64,000 bases of DNA, taken from positions 1 to 64,000 of the forward strand of contig WOUT01000004.1 in the NCBI GenBank assembly GCA_009773005.1, given 5' to 3'. Positions 29,001-35,714 of the stretch are shown here, in pieces. Each line of letters begins with the position of its first letter. Positions within the stretch are counted from its first letter, which is position 1. The translations under genes were made by a program, and so were the position numbers. The notes under the pieces were generated by a model. It saw only the letters and a program-made list of their open reading frames with translations, was not told the DNA's origin and did not search any database. This DNA comes from Chloroflexota bacterium (GTDB lineage: Bacteria > Chloroflexota > Anaerolineae > Anaerolineales > Anaerolineaceae).

Positions 29001-30300
29001 ACAGGAAGAAGCCTATATCACAGCCGTGTTATTGCAAGTTGCTCAGGCGGTTGTGAGCCAGAATAAACTGGACGACATTTTGGATACGATCGTTCACTTG
29101 ATGCCGATTCTGGCAGGCGTTGAAACTTGCGTTATTTATTTATGGGATGAGAAATCCTCAATTTTCACAACCTCAAACGCGATAGCTCCATCACACGCCG
29201 AGACTGAAGAACTTTTAAACCAGAAATTTGCCTCTGGTGAATTTCCACTTCTGGATAACCTTCTAAGCAGCGAAATGATGGTCGCCTGCGCCCTAGAAAA
29301 CCCTGCACTCAAGTTCTCAGATTGGAAAGCTCTGGATTGTTACCAGACCGATAATCTTGGGCAATCCAGTAATCAACACTGGCTGCTTGGCTTCCCATTA
29401 TCAATTAAAGGGGTCGTTTATGGCGCCTTGCTTGCCAAAGAGATCAATGTTCTTCCAGCTTTTCACAATAAACGCCTTGAATTATTAAGAGGGGTTGCCC
29501 AGCAGACTGCACTAGCCATTCAAAATGAACGATTGAAAGAAGAAATGGTGGGTCGTGAACGAATGGAACGCGAGTTCCAACTGGCCAGAGAAATTCAAAA
29601 GACTTTTCTTCCGGATTCCATGCCTGAGTTAGATGGGTGGGATATTGATCTTCGTTGGCAGACTGCACGCGAAGTGGGTGGTGATTTTTATGATGTCTTC
29701 GTTACGAAAAACCACGATATCGCTATCGCAATAGCCGATGTTGCAGATAAGGGTATGCCCGCTGCTCTATATATGACGGTCACTCGGACGTTAATCCGAG
29801 CAAGTGCACAAAGTCAGACGTCTCCGGGTAAGATATTGGAAAGGGTCAATGAACTGCTGGAAATGGAATCACGAAACGGGATGTTTGTAACAGCATTTTT
29901 CGCAATCCTCGACCCAAAAACTGGTGTTTTGAAGTACGCAAACGCGGGACATAATTTGCCTATCTTGATAAGGCGGGAGGATAAATCAATTGAAAGACTT
30001 CAAAAGGGAGGAATTGCATTGGGAGTATTGGAAGGTGCCAGATATGAAGATAAAACGATCACTCTCGAGGTTGACGACACACTCCTGCTTTATACAGATG
30101 GCGTTACAGAAGCTTTTTCATCATCAGGAGAACTCTTTTCAGAACCCCGGCTGGCTGAAGCATTATTAGACTCAACACGTAGTAGCGCCAGTGAACTTCT
30201 TACCTCAATAGAAGGACTGATCCAGGATTTCAGAAACGGAGAGCCCCCGTCAGACGACCTTACGATGATTGCCGTTCAAAGAATAAAAACAGACTCGTGA
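26071..30300 (+). CDS. RsbW-like ATPase / six GAF-like domains / SpoIIE (PP2C) phosphatase fusion
   Basis: A 1409-aa cytoplasmic signalling protein. Residues about 1-135 are an RsbW/SpoIIAB-type ATPase with N-box ETAVDEAVSNIIDHAY, EDYGQPFDP and HGLGYYMM. About 140-1150 contains six GAF-like units, recognisable from repeated endings such as GVLDIQSDS and AIEGARLYNN. A coiled segment with QLAREIQKTFLPDSMP leads into the SpoIIE-type PP2C phosphatase (about 1185-1405), with metal-binding GGDFYD, ADVADKGMPAALYM, YANAGHNLP and PPSDDLTMI. It could both phosphorylate and dephosphorylate the upstream STAS protein. The ATG has a poor ribosome-binding site and probably relies on coupling. No sigma factor is nearby. 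Confidence 0.92.
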   Translation: MPTRTFPGVYANLAEIADFVRQSARDIGFNATDLFAIETAVDEAVSNIIDHAYGGEGKGNIVCTIEPGINEIKIILEDYGQPFDPSCVPIPDLKVDIDDRLDHGLGYYMMCKLLDEVHFDFNNERNLLTMVKRKAQNDPAPGLENTTQPWRHFLDLGEELLKQPNSLRLCQKFNETVEKDLNCSARLWLAEPFYPLPGEPVIETLPTVKVDEIIRTAWVSKKRVTIPKQANGVDSGIFELAVPVITQDNTLGVLHVKRSCELPFSLEEINQIEALVAFAAVSMQVSRQVALKNWRYDQISLVRSVSSQIANVLALDELCKRVTNLIQCSFNYYHVALFTIEEGTNKLNFRASSLECSPNTDHPLFDVKIGDGLVGEVAQTGQELISRNVAEEPRYRFIEKLPNTKSEAVLPLLVENRILGVLDIQSDSFGAFHENDMLVVRSLADNIALAIEGARLYNNLEKKADQMSAIVEINYALSSILDLDELLQEVVTVIHDRFSIPLVHIYTVHQGRQKVIFQAGSGKRSKKLKVNSFAYDLNSPKGMIPNVARTGKAMLANDVNLEPLFKPSRSANDETKSAMTVPLKFGGDVMGVLDLQSNQSNVFDLNILNLFEGLASGIAISIRNATLFRSEKWRRRVAESFKEVAALLSSNIALDELLGHILLQLENNLPCDASAIWLVDDLTSLHQEQQTLRLAAVRGTSRNRVISSLDESEAVRKFLDYAIQSKQPITRKPEDPYGPLGAACNFAFNYSSIAVPLLSSNEVIGILTLAHRAEGRYGSEAASIASTFASYAAVAIENARLYTNAQEDAWSSTVLLQVAEAMQSITDVEELLSTMVRLTPLLVGINQCAFFLINQIDQSFELKSWYGFSPEENEKIISDDQSLTLLKLRATLNPVFIKNPVVELGISSLSLSVETGTMVLVPLISHNDILGAFLVSHSSSGEFGIRNRFSDQTLAILQGIAQQTSIALDNINLVESRQEEAYITAVLLQVAQAVVSQNKLDDILDTIVHLMPILAGVETCVIYLWDEKSSIFTTSNAIAPSHAETEELLNQKFASGEFPLLDNLLSSEMMVACALENPALKFSDWKALDCYQTDNLGQSSNQHWLLGFPLSIKGVVYGALLAKEINVLPAFHNKRLELLRGVAQQTALAIQNERLKEEMVGRERMEREFQLAREIQKTFLPDSMPELDGWDIDLRWQTAREVGGDFYDVFVTKNHDIAIAIADVADKGMPAALYMTVTRTLIRASAQSQTSPGKILERVNELLEMESRNGMFVTAFFAILDPKTGVLKYANAGHNLPILIRREDKSIERLQKGGIALGVLEGARYEDKTITLEVDDTLLLYTDGVTEAFSSSGELFSEPRLAEALLDSTRSSASELLTSIEGLIQDFRNGEPPSDDLTMIAVQRIKTDS

Positions 30301-30322
30301 TCTCTCCACAAGTCTGTTTATT
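30287..30322. terminator. Bidirectional terminator overlapping two stop codons
   Basis: AAACAGACT (30287-30295) pairs with AGTCTGTTT (30311-30319), flanked by A- and T-rich sequence. The TGA of the phosphatase gene (30298-30300) lies in its loop, and the stop of the convergent gene (30320-30318) overlaps the right arm. Confidence 0.8.
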
Positions 30323-30713
30323 TTCCGGCAAGCAATGCGAACCAGACTTGCCAATTGGCAACAGGAATAGGTGTCGGGATTGGATTAAATAAGGGGACTG
30401 AAGTAGCTCCAGGTGGCGAGAGCGGGATCACAAGTTTTTCTCCGGGTCTGGCCATATGTCCTTCTTCATACGCCCATTTTTCAACCGCCCCTTCTGATGT
30501 GGCATAAGCAACCTGTGTTTCCAAACTAATCAAAGTTCTTTGTAATCCCGAGATCACGGTGGCTGCTTTATCTTCTTGCGCGCTCAAACGAGAAAGTTCA
30601 TTTAAACGGTTATTTAAATCCATTACAAGAAAAAAGAGGATGACCGCAGCAACGAACAAACCAATTTTCTTTACATCAAACGGGATTTTTGGAAACTTCT
30701 TCTTCTTTTCCAT
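30318..30713 (-). CDS. DivIC/FtsB-like septum formation initiator protein
   Basis: Small bitopic protein of 131 aa. A basic cytoplasmic N-terminus (MEKKKKFPK) precedes one transmembrane helix (about residues 17-33) and a coiled coil (about 34-75). Then comes the short conserved patch VEKWAYEEGHMARPGEKLVI typical of the DivIC/FtsB septum-initiator family, and a Pro-rich tail. Such proteins form a complex with FtsL and FtsQ/DivIB at the division site. No other division genes are adjacent. The tRNA-Leu terminator lies just upstream, so it probably has its own promoter. Confidence 0.8.
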   Translation of the reverse strand: MEKKKKFPKIPFDVKKIGLFVAAVILFFLVMDLNNRLNELSRLSAQEDKAATVISGLQRTLISLETQVAYATSEGAVEKWAYEEGHMARPGEKLVIPLSPPGATSVPLFNPIPTPIPVANWQVWFALLAGK

Positions 30714-30750
30714 GCGCTTATCTTACACTATTCCACCTACCCAGACAAGG

Positions 30751-30777
30751 CAAAACCCGCGGGAAAAATTCCGCGGG
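30751..30777 (-). terminator. Terminator downstream of tRNA-Leu
   Basis: On the minus strand CCCGCGG (30777-30771) pairs with CCGCGGG (30762-30756), followed by TTTTG. It is 9 bases beyond the tRNA 3' end and upstream of the DivIC-like gene. Confidence 0.8.
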
Positions 30778-30785
30778 AGTGTGTG

Positions 30786-30870
<85 letters not shown>

Positions 30871-30884
30871 TCAAGTACGAACTA

Positions 30885-30912
30885 ATTCTATCAAACAATT
30901 CAAGATTGTCAA
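30885..30912 (-). promoter_or_regulatory. Promoter of tRNA-Leu
   Basis: On the minus strand a TTGACA -35 box (30912-30907) and TAGAAT -10 box (30890-30885) are separated by 16 bases. The predicted start is about 8 bases before the mature tRNA. Confidence 0.8.
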
Positions 30913-30986
30913 CCGCGACACCGCGACTGCGACACCGCGACACCGCGAACACCCGCGAACAACCGCGCGACCACCCGCGAACACCG
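30911..30986. repeat. GC-rich degenerate tandem repeats behind tRNA-Leu
   Basis: About nine copies of short units around ACCGCGA, with spacers such as CAC and ACAC, run through an otherwise AT-rich intergenic region. Units drift between CCGCGACA and CCCGCGAACA. The array begins at the tRNA-Leu -35 box and ends about 180 bases before the next gene. Copies are too short and too close for CRISPR. Confidence 0.75.
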
Positions 30987-31166
30987 ATTATGACAAGACC
31001 AGATTACTTAAGGCAATCAGGATCGAAAAACTTATTTTGAATGTTTTGGATCTGTATTATTATCCGAGATGATATACAATTACTTATTATCCGTTGATTA
31101 TCGCTTAAATTACTGAAATGTAATTTCTATATTCTAGTAAGCAAAACATCATTTTAAGGTTGAAAC

Positions 31167-32117
31167 ATGGAAAACCAAGCTCCATTTGATCCAATTGAAT
31201 CAACTGGTCTCTCCAAACCAAACGAGGATCAAGACAATTCTCCTGTAATAAACCGCTTGCAATCGATGCCTGGTGAAGTTGAACATATCGAGGCTGAACT
31301 TCGTTTAACATTGGAAGAAATCGCCAGGCTACAAAATTCATTGGCGGAAGCAAATATGAAGATCATGGCATTACAAAAATCTCCAGCAGTTCAGTCCAAT
31401 TCTGTCGAGGGTGATGAAATTCTCCAACCCGTGCTCAAGGAATTAAAACAGCCTATTCATACCATCAAGGGTTATATGGATTTATTGTTAAATGAATCTG
31501 TCGGGATTCTCGGAACATTTCAAAAAAGATTTCTTGAGCGTATTTCCAATTCTGTCGATCATATGGAAACTTTATTAAATGGATTGGAAAGAGTTCCTGG
31601 TGAGGATGTAAATAATGGCGGGCTTTTTACGCAAGTCTTTTCCACGGTTGACGTGACTGAGGATTCTCTATCACTCTTTACGGATCAAATTCGAAAAAAA
31701 AGAATTACCTTGAGAGTCGAATTTGCCGAAACAGTTATGGAATTAAGAGGCGATAAAGAGCTTTTTGAACATATACTCAACATCCTCATAACTAACGCTT
31801 GTTCTTCGATCGAACCCGAGGGAACTGTTTCAATCAGTTTAAAAGAACTCAACGGTAAAGATCCAAAACAAATCTTGTTTAGCATCCAGGCGGAGGATGC
31901 AAAAAGCGCGAAAGGAAAGCCTCAACCAGTAATATTGGAGGAGTTTAAAGACCAGGAGATCAAACTGCTAGGATTTAGCTCACCTTTAAAAGACCTCATA
32001 AAAGCAAAAATACTCGTTGAAGAAATGCACGGTAAAATGGATGTTTTTTCAACTCCCGGAAGCGGTTCAATTATTCGCGTAAGACTGCCGATTTCAGCCA
32101 AAGAAAGTCTGGTTTAA
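31167..32117 (+). CDS. Histidine-kinase-like protein lacking ATP-binding motifs
   Basis: 316-aa soluble protein. A coiled coil (about residues 38-75) leads to a HisKA-like helix pair with LKQPIHTIKGYMDLL (His near residue 98) and a HATPase-like domain (about 190-312). The N-box remnant NILITNACSSI and the terminal STPGSGSIIRVRLP are recognisable. However, the DxGxG (G1) motif is absent where QAEDAKSAKG occurs, and the GLGL (G2) motif is absent. It therefore looks like a pseudokinase or scaffold. The LCP gene follows 31 bases later and may be co-transcribed. Confidence 0.75.
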   Translation: MENQAPFDPIESTGLSKPNEDQDNSPVINRLQSMPGEVEHIEAELRLTLEEIARLQNSLAEANMKIMALQKSPAVQSNSVEGDEILQPVLKELKQPIHTIKGYMDLLLNESVGILGTFQKRFLERISNSVDHMETLLNGLERVPGEDVNNGGLFTQVFSTVDVTEDSLSLFTDQIRKKRITLRVEFAETVMELRGDKELFEHILNILITNACSSIEPEGTVSISLKELNGKDPKQILFSIQAEDAKSAKGKPQPVILEEFKDQEIKLLGFSSPLKDLIKAKILVEEMHGKMDVFSTPGSGSIIRVRLPISAKESLV

Positions 32118-32148
32118 CCTTATCAGTAAGATAAAGCAAGAGTAGAAT

Positions 32149-33192
32149 ATGGTTATGCGAAAAGTCTTTGCAGTCATGTTGGGGGTTGCTTTTTTACTTA
32201 ACGGATGCAATCTGCCCTTCTCCTCTTCGGTTAACCCTACCCCGATTCCGATCACAGATATCTTGATTAATCTGGATCCGAACACAGCGCCAACGCCGAC
32301 ACCATTCCAACCAATTCCTCCGACTCCAACAATTGGCTTCACTTCAACTCCAGTGGTAACGAACGAGCCCACTGCTCAAACCGTTGAAACAAACCCAGCC
32401 ATCGTAAATCTAGGTCTGGAACGGCCAGCAGGTCAAGTAAATATACTGATGCTCGGGTCTGATTACCGACCTGGTCGAAGTTACCGCACAGATGTGATCA
32501 TGGTGCTCTCTCTGAACCCTGATAAAGGCACAGCGTCAATAACCTCTTTTCCACGTGATCTGTACGTTGAGCTGCCAGGAGTGGGAATGGAACGAATAAA
32601 CTCCGCCCAGGCTTTCGGAGGATTCGCCTTAACAGCAGCGGCATTTAAAAATAATTTTGATGTTCCCTTGGACTATTACGTAATGACCACATTCAACGGA
32701 TTTGAAGGGATCGTTGATACTCTGGGCGGTATAAATGTTTACGCAGCCTATTCATTATCTGACACTTGCGCACTTCCGCAAGCGGTCGACAAATCATGTT
32801 ACATCCCTGCGGGTCAAAACTATATGAACGGTGAGACTGCCTTATGGTACGTCCGCTCAAGACATTCTTCAAGCGATTTTGACCGCACCCGGAGGGCTCA
32901 GGAAGTGATATCAGCAATTTTCCAAAAAGCGATAAGCCTCGATGCAATCAACCGTGGTCCTGAACTTTATAACATGTTCAGAAGCAACGTTGAAACAAAT
33001 ATTCCTTTGGCAACGGTCATTCAACTACTCCCCTTTTCAAGCAAGATCATCGGTAACCCGGCATTGGTTAGACGGTATGCAATCGGAGCAGCCAATACCT
33101 ATAGCTACATTGTTCCTGGAAACGGCGCTATGGTGCTGATCCCTGATCCGCAATCGATCGGCGAAATTATCCGTCAGGCAATCTATCAATAG
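32149..33192 (+). CDS. LytR-CpsA-Psr (LCP) family lipoprotein
   Basis: Predicted ligase transferring undecaprenyl-linked glycopolymers to the cell wall or another acceptor. The leader ends in the lipobox LLNGC (Cys near residue 22), followed by a Pro/Thr-rich linker (to about 85) and the LCP domain. Key residues appear in LMLGSDYRPG with RTDVIMVLSLNP, SFPRDLYVELPG, and VRSRHSSSDFDRTRRAQEV, which carry the Arg and Asp groups that bind the lipid pyrophosphate. At 347 aa it is complete. An alternative ATG 6 bases downstream would still give a full signal. Confidence 0.92.
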   Translation: MVMRKVFAVMLGVAFLLNGCNLPFSSSVNPTPIPITDILINLDPNTAPTPTPFQPIPPTPTIGFTSTPVVTNEPTAQTVETNPAIVNLGLERPAGQVNILMLGSDYRPGRSYRTDVIMVLSLNPDKGTASITSFPRDLYVELPGVGMERINSAQAFGGFALTAAAFKNNFDVPLDYYVMTTFNGFEGIVDTLGGINVYAAYSLSDTCALPQAVDKSCYIPAGQNYMNGETALWYVRSRHSSSDFDRTRRAQEVISAIFQKAISLDAINRGPELYNMFRSNVETNIPLATVIQLLPFSSKIIGNPALVRRYAIGAANTYSYIVPGNGAMVLIPDPQSIGEIIRQAIYQ

Positions 33193-33195
33193 TTG

Positions 33196-33224
33196 TTGAC
33201 ATTCCGACGAATACCTTGTACACT
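33196..33224 (+). promoter_or_regulatory. Sigma-70 type promoter before the recombinase-like gene
   Basis: TTGACA (33196-33201) and TACACT (33219-33224) are separated by 17 bases. It begins 3 bases after the LCP stop and its predicted start is about 40 bases before the next ATG. Confidence 0.7.
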
Positions 33225-33270
33225 GAACCTAGATAAGGCTATGCGAAATTTCTGAGTCCCGGTGGAATAA

Positions 33271-34164
33271 ATGACAACTCTTCCTGAAACCCATATTACG
33301 ACCGATACAACCCTTTTGCCTGCCATCAGATCATGGGAAATCTTCCTCTACGATCAAGGCCGGTCGCGCTATACGATCAAGGCATTTATAGGGGATATGA
33401 ATCTGTTTGTTTCATTTTTTCCTCCTGATATGACTATCGGTAACATCACCATGAACGATATCAATCGTTTTTTGGATTGGCTGCAAAAGGAAAGAGGGAT
33501 CCCCTGCAGTCCGAAGAGTCTTTCCCGCCGCATCACCTCCATCAAATCGTTTTTCAGGTGGCTCACTCAAACAGGCCGATTAACAATTGATCCTGCAGAG
33601 AAAGTCTTACAAAAGAGTGTAATCAGCCCTCTTCCCCAGGTATTGACCCCCGATGAAGAATTGAAGGTCATCGAAGCGGCAACAGCACAACGCATTTCAT
33701 CCAAAAAAGATCCTCGTTCTTATACCCTTGTTACCCTGTTACTCACAGCTGGAATTAAAAAGGGAGAATGCTTAAGCTTGAATATGAACCACATTGACCT
33801 GCAAGACCCCAAAGGTCCCAGTTTCTATGTACGATATTCAAACAGCGGAAGCAGGTATAAAGAACGAAAGATCAGTTTAACCAATGATTGGGTAGAAGTT
33901 TTCCCCGAATATCTGGCAAAATACTCCCCCTTAGAACAAGTCTTTCCATGGTCGCCCAGACGTCTCGAATATCTGCTGGAAGATCTCGGCCGTGAGGCTG
34001 GACTGGATAAGCATCTTTCTTTCGATATGTGCCGGTGGACTTCCGCTCTAAACGATTGGCAATCAGGAATGGATAAAGAAACCCTGCGCCAAAAATTGGG
34101 CATATCGAAAATTCAATGGCGAGAGATCAGTATGAAATTGCGGCAATTAGCAGGAGAAAATTAG
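33271..34164 (+). CDS. Tyrosine recombinase (XerC/XerD-like) without catalytic residues
   Basis: 297-aa protein with both halves of a Xer/phage-integrase recombinase: a SAM-like core-binding domain (about residues 15-100, IRSWEIFLYDQGRSRYTIKA) and a catalytic-fold domain (about 120-295). The active site is eroded. The first Arg (GLR) is Lys in TAGIKKGECLSL, the HxxRH box reads DMCRWT (only Arg kept), the box III His is Ile in KLGISKIQW, and the Tyr nucleophile position is Ser in REISMK. It should bind DNA but not cut it. It has its own promoter, is intact, and shows no flanking att sites. Confidence 0.85.
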   Translation: MTTLPETHITTDTTLLPAIRSWEIFLYDQGRSRYTIKAFIGDMNLFVSFFPPDMTIGNITMNDINRFLDWLQKERGIPCSPKSLSRRITSIKSFFRWLTQTGRLTIDPAEKVLQKSVISPLPQVLTPDEELKVIEAATAQRISSKKDPRSYTLVTLLLTAGIKKGECLSLNMNHIDLQDPKGPSFYVRYSNSGSRYKERKISLTNDWVEVFPEYLAKYSPLEQVFPWSPRRLEYLLEDLGREAGLDKHLSFDMCRWTSALNDWQSGMDKETLRQKLGISKIQWREISMKLRQLAGEN

Positions 34165-34173
34165 GGCGGGCGA

Positions 34174-35589
34174 TTATTGTTTAAGCCGAATTAATTTCAA
34201 TGCCAAGACGCGCTGAGTCTTCGCAGTTATTTTAAAGTATTCACTGATCTGAAACCCCGGAATCCAGACGATTTCATCGGAACATTTAACCAAAGGCCAG
34301 CGTTTACGCGCCCGTTCTGGAAGTCCTTTATTCGTCCAATAATCACCCAATTTTTTCGTATCCCCAGCCAACCCAAACGGAGAGAAACGATCGCCAGGAT
34401 GAAATACATCCAACGACAAATGGTCAATTTTATCGGCATCCAGGATGCATGACATGGGGTCAGCAGGAACTTGCGGAATATGAGCCAACTGTTCCGCTTG
34501 AATCTCCCACCAGGCATTAAGGATTGTTTTTTGGGAAAGATCAATTTCCAGATTTCCGACTGGACTGATTTGCGGCCATAATTCATCTAACGGATCCTGG
34601 TGCATACACAAGATAATTTTGTTTTTTTGATATTTTAAAATTTCAATGTCTGCAATCAAAGACAGGTGGTTAGAATTTCCATTGTCCTCAAGAAAGTTTA
34701 TCGCCCGCTTTAAGACTTCATAGTCAATATCGCGCAAATTCCCATCCAGGGTTTGGAAAGCTTTTCTTAATATCCGACGCAGGATCGCTGAATGAGAAGA
34801 TAGCAATTTGCCTTTTGAAAACATCAAATAGCTGGCTTTTTTGCTCAGGAGAGCTTCATCCCAGGCGTTGTTAACCGAGTCTGAAATAAAATCATCCTCT
34901 GAATTTAGTACATCGGACATTTTCAATAAGCGGTCTTTAATTTGAGGATTGTAAGTAATTAATTCCGGAAGAAGTGAATTGCGGATACGGTTGCGGAAGT
35001 ATTTGGTGTCTTCATTGGATTTGTCAAACGAGGGTGATAAACCATTATTCTCGCAATAAGCCAGAATCTCTGTACGTGTTGTGAATAACAGCGGTCTAAC
35101 TAATGGAATTGAAGCACTCCACTGAGGATTATACGACCTCATTTGCATCCCTCTTAGTCCACTCAGCCCTGCGCCACGCAGTAAATGCATGAGCACAGTC
35201 TCCACCTGGTCATCCGCATTGTGTGCGACCATGACAGCTTGAGCGTAATTTATTTCAGCATGCTTAAAAAGGAATTGATATCTTAAAATCCTCGCCGATT
35301 CTTCGACAGATAAGCGGTGCTGACAAGAATACGCATTAACATCTGCACGTTCAATGATGAAACTAATTCCCCTCTGTTTACAAAACTCCATGACCAGATT
35401 CGCTTCTTCATCGGCTTCTTTACGTAACTGATGATTCATATGTGCAGCGATCACATGCAGCCCGGTATTATGAAGCAGATGCAGCATACACAAACTATCC
35501 GGACCACCTGAGATACCGGCAATCACAACCTGGTTTAGTGACAACTGGCACTTCAATTTTAAAAGTTTCTTGAATTGGTTTTGGTCCAT
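34174..35589 (-). CDS. tilS: tRNA(Ile)-lysidine synthetase
   Basis: Converts C34 of tRNA-Ile (CAU) to lysidine so that it reads AUA. The N-type ATP pyrophosphatase loop SGGPDS is at residues 26-31, with HMNHQLR and VMVAHNADDQVETVLMHLLRG as further family motifs. The C-terminal half (about 210-470) holds the TilS substrate-binding and C-terminal domains, with FHPGDRFSPFGLAG near 395. Length is 471 aa. It ends 9 bases from the convergent recombinase-like gene. Confidence 0.94.
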   Translation of the reverse strand: MDQNQFKKLLKLKCQLSLNQVVIAGISGGPDSLCMLHLLHNTGLHVIAAHMNHQLRKEADEEANLVMEFCKQRGISFIIERADVNAYSCQHRLSVEESARILRYQFLFKHAEINYAQAVMVAHNADDQVETVLMHLLRGAGLSGLRGMQMRSYNPQWSASIPLVRPLLFTTRTEILAYCENNGLSPSFDKSNEDTKYFRNRIRNSLLPELITYNPQIKDRLLKMSDVLNSEDDFISDSVNNAWDEALLSKKASYLMFSKGKLLSSHSAILRRILRKAFQTLDGNLRDIDYEVLKRAINFLEDNGNSNHLSLIADIEILKYQKNKIILCMHQDPLDELWPQISPVGNLEIDLSQKTILNAWWEIQAEQLAHIPQVPADPMSCILDADKIDHLSLDVFHPGDRFSPFGLAGDTKKLGDYWTNKGLPERARKRWPLVKCSDEIVWIPGFQISEYFKITAKTQRVLALKLIRLKQ

Positions 35590-35654
35590 ATTGAGATTAT
35601 AGCATTATAAAAAACTTGTAAAAATTCATTATTTTCATTTTTTTGCTCATTATT

Positions 35655-35682
35655 TTGCTTGCGTTGAATATCAGATTATGCT
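35655..35682 (+). promoter_or_regulatory. Possible promoter of REC-CpaE gene
   Basis: TTGCTT (35655-35660) and TATGCT (35677-35682) are separated by 16 bases in an AT-rich gap between the tilS start and the REC-CpaE start. Only a moderate match. Confidence 0.45.
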
Positions 35683-35714
35683 AGACTTCCCTATTATGGG
35701 TTAGAAGGTGCATT

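Noticed and set aside
30911-30986. Repeat array as a CRISPR
   Set aside because: Units are under 10 bases, drift in sequence, and have no unique spacers of regular length; no cas genes are present.
33271-34164. Integrase as a sign of a mobile element
   Set aside because: The catalytic residues are missing, neighbours are housekeeping genes, and no att-like direct repeats or other phage genes are seen around it.
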